Source of the DNA: Alphaproteobacteria bacterium
Lineage (GTDB): Bacteria; Pseudomonadota; Alphaproteobacteria; Micropepsales; Micropepsaceae
Assembly: GCA_025350465.1 (NCBI GenBank)
Contig: JANXXU010000016.1
Location: 62,001-126,000 of the forward strand
DNA: 64,000 bases
Direction of reading: 5' to 3'
Of the stretch, positions 1 to 7,894 are shown piece by piece (the first letter of the stretch is position 1; each line of letters begins with the position of its first letter). Below the pieces are notes generated by a model, which worked only from the letters and a program-made list of their open reading frames with translations, was not told the DNA's origin and searched no databases. A program made the translations under genes and the position numbers.

Positions 1-1
1 C

Positions 2-397
2 CAGATGTGGCTGCAATTTCTTCGGTCGCTTGATTTCGACAACGACGACATTGATTTGCTTGCCGATCTCTCAGATGGATTCTCCGGCTCAGATATCGAA
101 GAGGTCTCGCGAAGGCTAAAGCGTAGGCGCGTGATCGGACACCCGCCTCAACTGAAAGACGCGTTCCAGATTTTGCAAAACATCGGCATTGGGGAAGGCG
201 AGAAGCGCAGGTTTTTGTCCCAACTGCGCGGCAAGAATGAGCACCTGATAGCGCAGGCACTGCGAAGAAGAAATAAAGCGCTTTACAGCACGGCAACTCT
301 AGGTCGCCTCTTTGGTGTGTCAAAAGCCACAGCACACCGTTGGACTTCGATGAACGCTCCGACAAAACACATTCTGACGGAGGGTTCGAATGGCTGA
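2..397 (+). CDS. AAA+ ATPase, C-terminal part (runs off left edge)
   Basis: Only the last ~130 residues are in the window. They start in the small lid subdomain: LADLSDGFSGSDIEE is the helix that follows the ATPase core in classic-clade AAA proteins (FtsH, Vps4, spastin type). Walker A and B must lie left of the window. The last 40 residues, around LGRLFGVSKATAHRW, resemble a helix-turn-helix. The stop codon lies inside the first codons of the downstream protease gene (8-nt overlap, ATGGCTGA), so the two are probably translationally coupled. An ATPase paired with a subtilisin-like protease suggests ATP-dependent remodelling or degradation of some target; the target is unknown. A role in defence is possible from the general company such pairs keep, but nothing here shows it. 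Confidence 0.75.
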   Translation, partial: QMWLQFLRSLDFDNDDIDLLADLSDGFSGSDIEEVSRRLKRRRVIGHPPQLKDAFQILQNIGIGEGEKRRFLSQLRGKNEHLIAQALRRRNKALYSTATLGRLFGVSKATAHRWTSMNAPTKHILTEGSNG

Positions 398-1220
398 ACG
401 GCTTCCAATCAAGCTCATCATGCCGCAGCAGTACAAGGAGAAGAGAGTTTCGGGTGGTGGAAGCAAGCCGAAGCCCTTTCGGCAGGTCACCGACGGTTCC
501 CGAACGAGTTTGACGAGGCAGATTTTAGCAATTCGCGACGTTGTCTCGCCGCAAATCGTAGAGACTGAAGTCGCTCCGGTGCGCGTGAAGCTATTGCCGC
601 AAGCCGCCGCGAAAACCCACAGGCCTGAAAACCTTTTCAGCTCCGACACTTGCCCGATCGTCGGCGCGGGTCGATTAGGCGAATTGTTCATCAAAGCCAC
701 GACCAAAGGCTTAAGCAATCTCGCGGAAGTGATCGGTACCGGAAAATCAGACCAAATCATCAAAGAAATCTCAAGTGTCGAGGCAATCGAGGCCGTAACT
801 CCAAGCCTTCGTCGAAAAGGAGTTGAACCGACCGATCTGCTGCGCAAGAGCCCCCGTCGAAAAGGTGGATTTTTAACGCGCGTTCGGCTGTTCAATTTTG
901 GACCCGACGCTGCACAACCGCGACTTGTCGCCGACTTTGAAAGCGTATGCCGAGAGCGAAAAATTTCTCTTAGCAAGGCCGGATACTCTGCGACTAGCTA
1001 TATCTACGGGGCAGAGTGTCGTTCAGTTGAGGACGTAGATGCGCTGTCTCGGGTCGTCGGCGTGCGGTCCATTGCCAGTATGCCATTCATTCGAACGCTT
1101 CGCCCAAAAGTGTTCAATGCAAAGCCTCTCCCGAAGCTCGTACGCCGCGACGAGGTCACCGGCGACGTGCCGGTTGTCGTTGTTGTCGACAGTGGTGTTA
1201 CTAACGACATACCGGCGTGA
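390..1220 (+). CDS. Subtilisin-like S8 protease, N-terminal part (frame-broken gene)
   Basis: Residues 1-276 of what appears to have been one ~770-residue protease. The first ~250 residues are a variable region with no recognised domain. The end reads VVVVVDSGVTNDIPA, the beta-strand and catalytic Asp of an S8 peptidase (D-S/T-G motif). The frame then stops at a TGA (1218-1220), while the continuation with catalytic His and Ser lies in another frame from 1217. One extra base before TGAAC would join them as IPALNSWIVG, a natural subtilase sequence, so a 1-base deletion (or a sequencing error) is the simplest explanation. The start ATG overlaps the end of the AAA+ gene. There is no signal peptide, so it should act in the cytoplasm. 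Confidence 0.72.
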   Translation: MAERLPIKLIMPQQYKEKRVSGGGSKPKPFRQVTDGSRTSLTRQILAIRDVVSPQIVETEVAPVRVKLLPQAAAKTHRPENLFSSDTCPIVGAGRLGELFIKATTKGLSNLAEVIGTGKSDQIIKEISSVEAIEAVTPSLRRKGVEPTDLLRKSPRRKGGFLTRVRLFNFGPDAAQPRLVADFESVCRERKISLSKAGYSATSYIYGAECRSVEDVDALSRVVGVRSIASMPFIRTLRPKVFNAKPLPKLVRRDEVTGDVPVVVVVDSGVTNDIPA

Positions 1221-2701
1221 ACTCCTGGATCGTGGGAAGGGAATCGACTGTCGCGCCTCAATACCGGAACGATGAGCATGGAACATTCGTCGCAGGCCTG
1301 GTTTGCTGGGGCGCGGCTCTCAACCCAAACGTAACAGGCATTGACGCAAGCCCTTGCGCGATCTTCGACCTGCAGGTCCTACCGAATGATGATCCATCAC
1401 GAGGCGACACGGATTCCATTGGCGAACAGGAATTGCTCGTTACGCTGGAAACGGCCCTGAAAGCTCACGCGAACGAATTCAAGGTTTGGAATCTGTCGCT
1501 TGGGACCGACAAGCTTTGTTCACTCGACGAATTTTCGGAATTCGCTGAGGAACTCGACAATCTGCAGGAAAAATATCAGGTATCATTCGTCATAAGTGCC
1601 GGCAACTACGACAGTCCGCCGTTACTAAGTTACCCACGTGAAAAGGCTCAAGTTGAACTGGGCCGGATAACGACTCCTGCGGACAGCGTGTTGGGGATAG
1701 CGGTGGGCTCGATTTCTCATGTTGACTACAAGAAAAACGGTCCGAGGGAACACGAGCCTTCCGCGTTTTCGCGTCATGGCGCGGGGCCAAATTACGTCAT
1801 TAAGCCTGACCTAGTTCACTACGGTGGAGCGTGCTCGACCGATGCGGTGCACCAATCGGGCATTCGTTCAGTGAACACTGCCGGGTCGGTGGAAGACTTA
1901 GGGACCAGCTACGCGACGCCTTTGGTCTCGCACACACTCGCGCAGATTTATCATCAGATCACGCCCACTCCGACGCCAGTTCTTGCGCGAGCACTGCTGA
2001 CTCACCATGCGCGCGATCCCAGAACTCAGTCGCGAGTCCCCGATGGGGAGGAGAATTACTTCGGGTTTGGGTTACCCGCGCCAGTGCCGTATTGCCTTGA
2101 GTGCACTCCTTATTCCTCGACGCTTGTGTTCGACGAGGCGCTTCGACCTGGCTTCTTCCTAGAATGGGACGACTTTCCATATCCGGCGTCCCTCCGGCGC
2201 AAGGGCCGCTACTTCGGCGAGATTTGGATGACTGTCGCATTCGCACCGGCTCGGGGTGCGAGGTGGGGAAGCGAATACTGCGAAACTCATATCGATGCTC
2301 ATTTCGGCGTCTATAGAGACAAGGTCGCGCGAGACACTGGCGAGGTTATCTCCAAGTTCGAGGGTTTGGTTCCCCCTGAGCACAAGAATCCGGGCTTGCT
2401 GTACGAGTCGTATCAGGTGGCACACTTGCGCAAGTGGGCACCTGTCAGAACCTACCATGGCAATCTGGGTGAAGGTGGCAAAGCTGGCAACCGATGGCGC
2501 CTAAAAGTGCAATTGCTCGCCAGACACGGCATCGATGATGGAGACGCGTTGTTAGCACAGCCGTTCTCTCTGATCATCACGATCGCTGATCCAGAGAAGA
2601 AGGCACCGATCTACGATGAAATGACCCAAATACTTCTAAACCGATTCAAGTCGCAAAATTTGGCGGTGCGAGCGAGGGCCCGCGTTCGGGACGAACTCTA
2701 G
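1217..2701 (+). CDS. Subtilisin-like S8 protease, C-terminal part (His and Ser)
   Basis: Carries the rest of the S8 catalytic machinery. NDEHGTFVAGLV near residue 20 holds the catalytic His, a VISAGNYD-type segment near residue 128 gives the oxyanion Asn, and GTSYATPLVSHTLAQ near residue 228 holds the catalytic Ser. The catalytic Asp is in the preceding frame. About 230 residues after the Ser form an unrecognised, probably beta-rich tail. The GTG at 1217 overlaps the upstream stop (GTGA) and could in principle allow coupled re-initiation. However, a protease split between Asp and His would have to reassemble, so a frameshifted pseudogene or a base error is more likely. Confidence 0.75.
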   Translation: MNSWIVGRESTVAPQYRNDEHGTFVAGLVCWGAALNPNVTGIDASPCAIFDLQVLPNDDPSRGDTDSIGEQELLVTLETALKAHANEFKVWNLSLGTDKLCSLDEFSEFAEELDNLQEKYQVSFVISAGNYDSPPLLSYPREKAQVELGRITTPADSVLGIAVGSISHVDYKKNGPREHEPSAFSRHGAGPNYVIKPDLVHYGGACSTDAVHQSGIRSVNTAGSVEDLGTSYATPLVSHTLAQIYHQITPTPTPVLARALLTHHARDPRTQSRVPDGEENYFGFGLPAPVPYCLECTPYSSTLVFDEALRPGFFLEWDDFPYPASLRRKGRYFGEIWMTVAFAPARGARWGSEYCETHIDAHFGVYRDKVARDTGEVISKFEGLVPPEHKNPGLLYESYQVAHLRKWAPVRTYHGNLGEGGKAGNRWRLKVQLLARHGIDDGDALLAQPFSLIITIADPEKKAPIYDEMTQILLNRFKSQNLAVRARARVRDEL

Positions 2702-2808
2702 CTGCTTGTGTAAACGCCGAGGAACTGAAGATCAACGCGCGGCATCTTTGGCGGGGCGCGGCGGCGATCGGCTGGAACGATTGCGATTTTCGTGATTAGG
2801 GTGACGAG

Positions 2809-3246
2809 ATGGATCAAGATGCGGTCAGCCAAGCCTTCAACGGGTTTTTCCAAGCCATGTTTGCCGGGCTGGGCGACGCTCTCTTTCCCATCGTCGTTCT
2901 GGTCCTCTCGGCCTATGTCGCCGCGCCCGCCATTGCCTCGATCTTGTTCGTCTGGGCGGGCGCGCGTTGGCCGCTGCTCGAGCGCTCGATCATTGCGGCC
3001 TGCGTAGCCGGCGTCGTCATCAGCTTCGTGGCCGGCGTCGTGTTGCTCTACGCGGTCGTGGGCGTCGCCAAAAGTTTCGCCGCGGAACACGCGATCTATC
3101 TGATGCTGCCTTATCCGGCCCTCGCCATCGTGGCGCTTGCCGGTTGGTTTCAATATCGCGAGCGCGCGACGTTTTCGCGCGCGCGCGGAGCGGCGCTCGC
3201 CGGCGCCGTGCTCCTGCCGGTTGTTCTCTGGCTCCTTGGCTCATAG
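2809..3246 (+). CDS. Four-helix inner-membrane protein, unknown
   Basis: A 145-residue protein with four hydrophobic helices at about residues 20-45, 60-85, 92-110 and 122-142 and short polar loops. No family recognised. The strong hydrophobic pattern in this frame, against the charged low-complexity sequence of the opposite-strand frame, makes this the real gene. It stands alone between the protease gene and an SDR gene. Confidence 0.7.
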   Translation: MDQDAVSQAFNGFFQAMFAGLGDALFPIVVLVLSAYVAAPAIASILFVWAGARWPLLERSIIAACVAGVVISFVAGVVLLYAVVGVAKSFAAEHAIYLMLPYPALAIVALAGWFQYRERATFSRARGAALAGAVLLPVVLWLLGS

Positions 3247-3260
3247 TAAATCGCACCGAC

Positions 3261-3288
3261 AGAGCAATAGAATTAGAGCAATAGAATT
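3261..3288. repeat. Perfect 14-bp tandem repeat upstream of SDR gene
   Basis: The 14-mer agagcaatagaatt occurs twice in direct succession (3261-3274 and 3275-3288), ending 14 bp before the SDR start codon and just before its GAGGAG ribosome-binding site. It is AT-rich in a GC-rich setting and could be part of the promoter or leader. Confidence 0.6.
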
Positions 3289-3302
3289 TGAGGAGTGAGA
3301 GA

Positions 3303-4058
3303 ATGGATCTTGGCGGTAAGACGGCTCTTGTCACGGGCGGTTCTGGAGATATAGGCGGCGCGATCGCAAGAGCGTTGGCGGCAGCCGGCGTCGATGTCGC
3401 GGTCACCTATGTCGGCAGCGCGCAACGGGCAGCCGAAAGTGTCGCGGCCGTGCAAGCCGCAGGCAGGCGCGGCGTCGCCATTCAGCTTGATCAGCGCGAC
3501 GCCGCCTCCATTGGAGCATGCGCGGCGACAGTGCTGAAGGCGTTCGGCAGACTCGATATTCTGGTGAACAACGCCGCGTGGAATATCGGCATCCCCTTTG
3601 GCGACCTCGATGCGCTGACATCCGACATTTGGGACCGCGTTCTTGAGACCAATCTGCGCGGGCCGTTCTTGCTGGCGCGGGCATTTGCCCCCGAGCTTCG
3701 CCGCCACAAGACCGGACGGATCGTCAATATCGCTTCGGTCGCGGGGCTTTCGCCTGGCGGCAGCAGCATCGCCTACGCTTCAAGCAAAGCGGCTTTGATC
3801 CATCTGACGCACTGTTTGGCGGTGGCTATGGCGCCCGGCGTCACGGTCAATTGCGTCGCGCCCGGCCTCGTCGAAGGGACGCGCATGGCCGATCGATTGC
3901 CTGAAGCCGTGAGACAGGGCGCGCGAAGCCAGGCGGTACTGGGCCGAACGGGAAGCGCTGAGGATATCGCCGCCCAAGTGGTCACATTTTGCCGCGCGGA
4001 GTCCGTGACGGGACAAGTGGTGGTCGTCGATGGCGGCATGCCCGTCGGCATGCGCTGA
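3303..4058 (+). CDS. Short-chain dehydrogenase/reductase (SDR)
   Basis: A classical SDR of about 251 residues, the usual length. TGGSGDIG near residue 12 is the NAD(P)-binding glycine motif, NNAA near residue 88 is the structural motif, and YASSK near residue 157 supplies the catalytic Tyr and Lys. It should catalyse NAD(P)-dependent oxidation or reduction of a hydroxy or keto group; FabG-like oxidoreductases look like this, but the substrate cannot be read from the sequence. The ATG at 3303 is chosen over an upstream TTG because GAGGAG lies just ahead of it and the protein then begins at the usual point before the first beta-strand. Confidence 0.88.
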   Translation: MDLGGKTALVTGGSGDIGGAIARALAAAGVDVAVTYVGSAQRAAESVAAVQAAGRRGVAIQLDQRDAASIGACAATVLKAFGRLDILVNNAAWNIGIPFGDLDALTSDIWDRVLETNLRGPFLLARAFAPELRRHKTGRIVNIASVAGLSPGGSSIAYASSKAALIHLTHCLAVAMAPGVTVNCVAPGLVEGTRMADRLPEAVRQGARSQAVLGRTGSAEDIAAQVVTFCRAESVTGQVVVVDGGMPVGMR

Positions 4059-4104
4059 GTTGAAAGTATACTGGCCGCAATAGTTTTGGGTGAGTGACCA
4101 CACG

Positions 4105-4728
4105 ATGCCTTTCGTCCGCGAACCGCTGCTCAATTCCGTTCCGATCAAGGATCTGCGGCCGACGCAGATGACGGTCGGCATGCGCGAGGTCGATTTCATG
4201 CGCCAACGGTGGCGCGAGCGCGCCGACAAGAGCGGTGCGGAATTTCTCGGCCGCCATCTCATCCCCGCCGTCGTCGGCCCGAAGGATCGCCATTACATCA
4301 TCGATCATCATCACCTCTGTCGCGCGCTGCACGAGGAAGGCGTCAAAGACGTCGCCGTCACGGTCGTCGCCAAACTGAACAAGCTCGAACGCGAGGCGTT
4401 TTGGGTGGTGCTCGACAATCGCGGCTGGATGCATCCCTTCGACCGCGAGGGCCGGCGCCGCGGCTATGAGGATTTGCCGAAATCGATCGCCGACGTCGAA
4501 GACGATCCCTTTCGCTCGCTCGCCGGGGAATTGCGTCGCGCCGGCGGCTTCGCCAAGGACACGACGCCCTTCAGCGAGTTTCTCTGGGCCGACTTCTTGC
4601 GCCGCCGCATCAAGCGCAAGCGGGTCGAGGAAGATTTCACCCGCGCGCTCAAGAAGGCGCTCGCGCTCGCCAAAAGTCCGGACGCGGACTATCTCCCCGG
4701 CTGGTGCGGCGCGGCAGCGCACGACTAG
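4105..4728 (+). CDS. ParB-like nuclease-domain protein (ParBc_2 type)
   Basis: About 207 residues. The N-terminal half has the layout of the ParB-like fold in single-domain ParBc_2 proteins: a VPIKDLRPTQ opening strand and a histidine-rich YIIDHHHLCRAL motif near residue 70, where ParB proteins have their GERR-type motif. The C-terminal half is basic and helical. These proteins are not the chromosome-segregation ParB, since there is no HTH and no parA neighbour. Their biochemical role is not settled. A GTG at 4090 is an alternative start adding five residues. Confidence 0.7.
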   Translation: MPFVREPLLNSVPIKDLRPTQMTVGMREVDFMRQRWRERADKSGAEFLGRHLIPAVVGPKDRHYIIDHHHLCRALHEEGVKDVAVTVVAKLNKLEREAFWVVLDNRGWMHPFDREGRRRGYEDLPKSIADVEDDPFRSLAGELRRAGGFAKDTTPFSEFLWADFLRRRIKRKRVEEDFTRALKKALALAKSPDADYLPGWCGAAAHD

Positions 4729-4810
4729 CGGCAACAGGCACCTACCATCTTGGGTGGCGCTTGCCATCCGGTTATGCCGTAGAAGCTCATTTGCAACGAG
4801 GCAAGAACCG

Positions 4811-5368
4811 GTGGTCTTTTCCGTGAAATCAGCGCTCGCGCTCACAGGTCTACTCGCGACGGCTTCGCTCGCGCTCGCCGCGAACGCGACGTCGCCTGCC
4901 GCGCCGCCACAGGCGCCGCCAGGATGTCATTCGGAGGAGGGTAAGCAATTCGACTTTTGGGTGGGCAGATGGAACGTGTACCCCAGGCAAAAGCTCGATC
5001 AACATATTGCCGACAGCTTGATCGAGAAAAAATATACGGGCTGTGCCATCCGCGAGAACTGGATGCCGCTCTTACCGAAAGGCGAAGGCGGCGGAAGCTT
5101 GAGCACTTATGTCCCGGACAAGAAAATCTGGCGCCAATTTTGGGTGGATTCTGCCGGATCGGCGGCAAACTTCACAGGCGGTTGGAATGGCAAATCGATG
5201 GTCATCACCGGTGTATGGGCGACGCCCGCCAATCCCAGCCAAATGACACGAATGAGCTACACGCCTCTTGGCGATGGCACGGTGGAACAACGCGGCGAGA
5301 CGTCGGACGACGGCGGGAAGACCTGGCGGCCTGGTTTCGATTTAATTTACAAGAAGGCGAAGAACTAG
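4811..5368 (+). CDS. Secreted DUF1579-like protein
   Basis: A 185-residue exported protein. Its signal peptide is about residues 1-26 (hydrophobic ALALTGLLATASLALA, then ANA). The mature part starts with FDFWVGRWNVYP and contains a GKTWRPGFDLIY-type end, the pattern of DUF1579-like, lipocalin-shaped proteins (FDFWVGxW). GTG 4811 has GAGG at 4798-4801 with good spacing; GTG 4823 is also possible. A second, cytoplasmic member of the same broad type is at 26353-26826. Function unknown; these barrels are usually thought to bind small hydrophobic ligands. Confidence 0.68.
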   Translation: MVFSVKSALALTGLLATASLALAANATSPAAPPQAPPGCHSEEGKQFDFWVGRWNVYPRQKLDQHIADSLIEKKYTGCAIRENWMPLLPKGEGGGSLSTYVPDKKIWRQFWVDSAGSAANFTGGWNGKSMVITGVWATPANPSQMTRMSYTPLGDGTVEQRGETSDDGGKTWRPGFDLIYKKAKN

Positions 5369-5408
5369 AGCGGGCACCCGCGCCGCGAAGTTCGCGAGGC
5401 GGTTCGCG

Positions 5409-5816
5409 TCACTTGATGGTGACAGTCAGGCGGAACGGTCCAAAGGCGCCTTCGGCCATCAAATTGGGGCTCACGACGAAGGTGTAGGTGCCCGTCAAGG
5501 TGAGCGGGATGGCGTTCGGCAAACCCGGCCCGTCGCTTTGCCCATGGGGATCGGTGATGACCACGCGCACCGTGGCGCCGCTCTCGTTCCAATAAAATGT
5601 TTGACCCTTGCGCGCGCGAAACGAATAGGCGCAGCAGTCGGCGTTTTGCACCGTCCGCCCTTGGAGCGTGATCGTGTCGGTGCCGCGCGCCATATGAATG
5701 ACAATAGGACAGTCTAGCGCGCCCGCCACGCACGCAGCCGACGCGTCGCTCACGCCGAACGCCGACAGCAAGGTCGCTGCGGCGGCAACGCGCATCGAAC
5801 CCGAACCTCTACGCAA
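5409..5816 (-). CDS. Secreted beta-sandwich protein, unknown
   Basis: About 135 residues with an N-terminal signal peptide (cleavage likely after SDASA). The mature part has alternating strands and Cys pairs (AACVAGALDC, NADCCAYSF) and ends in TLTGTYTFVVSP...FRLTVTIK, much like the bacterial pre-peptidase C-terminal beta-sandwich. It probably acts in the periplasm or outside the cell. It is convergent with the DUF1579-like gene and reads in the same direction as the small membrane protein upstream. Confidence 0.6.
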   Translation of the reverse strand: MRRGSGSMRVAAAATLLSAFGVSDASAACVAGALDCPIVIHMARGTDTITLQGRTVQNADCCAYSFRARKGQTFYWNESGATVRVVITDPHGQSDGPGLPNAIPLTLTGTYTFVVSPNLMAEGAFGPFRLTVTIK

Positions 5817-5830
5817 TGCAGGTCTCCCCT

Positions 5831-6091
5831 TCAGTCATCGCCGCCAAACAGACCAAAGCCCGGATCGTCGCGAGTGCCGCGTGCGCGGTCCCGCCGTTGC
5901 AGCCCGACCGAGACGACGACGGTCAGAACGACGAGGGCGATGAGTCCGAGAAGGAGCCCGATCGCGACCCAGGCATTGCCGGTGATCGACGGCGCATGCG
6001 CGACCGCAAGCGCCGGCGACGGTATCGACGTCGCCAGGAGAACCGAGAGGAGGATACTTCTTCGCGCGAACATGCTTGATGCCTTTCGCAA
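5831..6091 (-). CDS. Small membrane protein with signal sequence
   Basis: An 86-residue protein: a hydrophobic signal-like segment (residues ~10-30), one clear transmembrane helix (WVAIGLLLGLIALVVLTVVV), then a short charged tail ending GFGLFGGDD. An internal ATG seven codons in (about 6073) is an equally good start. No family recognised. It may be co-transcribed with the secreted protein gene at 5409-5816, 15 bp downstream. Confidence 0.55.
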   Translation of the reverse strand: MRKASSMFARRSILLSVLLATSIPSPALAVAHAPSITGNAWVAIGLLLGLIALVVLTVVVSVGLQRRDRARGTRDDPGFGLFGGDD

Positions 6092-6258
6092 GAGCGGCGC
6101 TCTTCATTTAGCCAATCGCCGTGGCGACTTTGTGGCGGAACGACGCGCGCGGCCGCGTTCTCATGCATGTCCAAACGCGAATTCTGTGCGCAACCTATCC
6201 GGCTCTTGGACTTACGGTCAGCATTTGGTCACACGCCGGCCAGATCGAAGCTGGCGCT

Positions 6259-7677
6259 TCAAGGCGCAAGCTTGAGCGTCGACTGCATCACCGTCACTTC
6301 ATAGGGATCCCAGGTCGAGAGCAGCCAATAGATCGTCGCCCGCTTCGCCTCGCCGGGTCCGGGCGGTGTCAGGTTCTGCGTGTAGCGGCTCATCACGAAG
6401 GGCGCGTAGAGATAGCCGAACGTGAGCCCAGGCGGCCACGAACTCGTGCGCCCGGGACAAGGCGTGCCGGGCTTACCCCAGAAGAGCGTGCAGAAGAGGC
6501 TGGGATCTGCGGCCGCGCTCAAGAGCATGGTGGGCGCCGACCACGGTCCCCATGGCGCCGGCGCCGTGCGCGCTTCGACTTGCCAGCCGCCGCAGGTGTA
6601 GAGCATCAGCCAAACTTGCAGGGGCGCGTTCCACGTCACCGAATGCTCGCCGACGCAACGCTCGTCGCCCGATGGGCTCAAGGCGTTGGCGCTGTCGGCG
6701 TAGAGTTCGGCGCCCGGGGGCGGCGCCCACTGGCTGCCGATGTGGCCGCTCTGCCATTTGGCATAATCGATCCAGATGGGACCGCCGCTCGCGTTCGTGC
6801 CGGCGTAAAACTTCCAGGTGTCGAACGCGCCGAACGTCGCCTGCGGCGCCAACGCGAGATAGGGAATGCTCATCCGGTAGCGCGCGACGCCGAAGACGGG
6901 GATCGGCGCTTCGTAGCCCAGTTTGTAATCGACGCCGCGCTTGCGGGGCAGGGGCGGGGCCGCCGTCACATAGACAAAGCCGTTGGGCATCGGCGCCACG
7001 TAGTGAGTGCTGATCGGCGGCGCGACTTGGGTGAACGCGAGCGGATTTGCGTCCGTCGAGTAGGCGAGCACGCTTCGCCCGATGCTGTTGCTGGCGGTGA
7101 TCTCCGGACAGAACGCGCCGGCGGGCGGTAACTTCAGGGGCGTCTTCGCATCGGGCCAGAAGAGATCGGGAAAGACGCAGTGATCGGTCCAGAAGAAGGC
7201 GAAGAAATTGCCGCCCACGGTGATGCCGCCGGTCGGCACGTTGAACGCGCCCTGCTGGATTGCCGGCGTCACCGTCGGCCTTCCGAGTCCGCGCCGCCCC
7301 GCACCGAAGAAACTCATGTCGAGACAGGTCTTGCTGTCGGGCGCGGCGGTGCGCTTCGTGCGGCCGAGCGCGTCGTCGGGCGGAACCGTCGGCACCGAGC
7401 CCGGCGGATGACCGTCCGGCACTGCGTCGCCGAAGAGGAAATAGAGTTGGCCCGTATCGCTCTCGACCGGAAACCCCAGATCGATGCCTTGCAACCCATA
7501 GCGCGTTTGGGTTCGCGCATCGGTCGTGGCACCCGTGAGCCAATCGGTCTCACCCGTGAGTTGGCAAATCTTCGTGCTCGCGCCCACGACCGACAACGTC
7601 GAAGCATCGGCGGGAGCGGTGATGACAACGACGGCGAGCGCCGCCGTCAGGACTGCAATCGCGCGCGCCAGACTCAT
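6259..7677 (-). CDS. Secreted DUF4185-type beta-propeller protein
   Basis: A 472-residue exported protein with signal peptide (AIAVLTAALAVVVITAPADA). The mature region has repeated blocks of the form LYFLFGDAVPDG, FFAFFWTDHC and QVWLMLYTCGGWQVEAR, as in DUF4185 proteins, which adopt a five-bladed propeller related to glycoside hydrolases. A role in carbohydrate binding or hydrolysis outside the cytoplasm is therefore plausible but not shown. No lipobox. It stands alone in its direction after the TIR-gene region. Confidence 0.62.
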   Translation of the reverse strand: MSLARAIAVLTAALAVVVITAPADASTLSVVGASTKICQLTGETDWLTGATTDARTQTRYGLQGIDLGFPVESDTGQLYFLFGDAVPDGHPPGSVPTVPPDDALGRTKRTAAPDSKTCLDMSFFGAGRRGLGRPTVTPAIQQGAFNVPTGGITVGGNFFAFFWTDHCVFPDLFWPDAKTPLKLPPAGAFCPEITASNSIGRSVLAYSTDANPLAFTQVAPPISTHYVAPMPNGFVYVTAAPPLPRKRGVDYKLGYEAPIPVFGVARYRMSIPYLALAPQATFGAFDTWKFYAGTNASGGPIWIDYAKWQSGHIGSQWAPPPGAELYADSANALSPSGDERCVGEHSVTWNAPLQVWLMLYTCGGWQVEARTAPAPWGPWSAPTMLLSAAADPSLFCTLFWGKPGTPCPGRTSSWPPGLTFGYLYAPFVMSRYTQNLTPPGPGEAKRATIYWLLSTWDPYEVTVMQSTLKLAP

Positions 7678-7806
7678 GGAAGTCGCTCCTCGTCTACCCG
7701 CCCGGCCATCAAGCTTCGATATTAATCCATTGCGGCGAGATCGTCTTGCCCGAAGTAGGCCGCCGCGACAGCATCGTCAGGGCGTCGCGCCGTAACCCGC
7801 ATACGC

Positions 7807-7855
7807 CCTTCTTGCGTTCTGTCACCGCCAATTTAGGCTCAGCGTTGACGAACTC
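7807..7855. repeat. 49-bp direct repeat, left copy, next to TIR gene
   Basis: Perfect copy of 9127-9175, in the same orientation 1,320 bp away. The sequence begins ccttcttgcgttctgtcacc and ends gttgacgaactc. The two copies bracket the TIR-domain gene exactly, with little else between. Confidence 0.9.
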
Positions 7856-7894
7856 TTCGTTTGGCCACGCCGAGGCGCGTGGATTCCTGCGTCC

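Noticed and set aside
2698-3153. Leftward frame of 151 residues
   Set aside because: Charged, low-complexity sequence lying opposite a clear four-helix membrane protein; a shadow.
6121-7131. Rightward 336-residue frame
   Set aside because: Arginine-rich shadow of the DUF4185 gene on the other strand, which has a signal peptide and family pattern.
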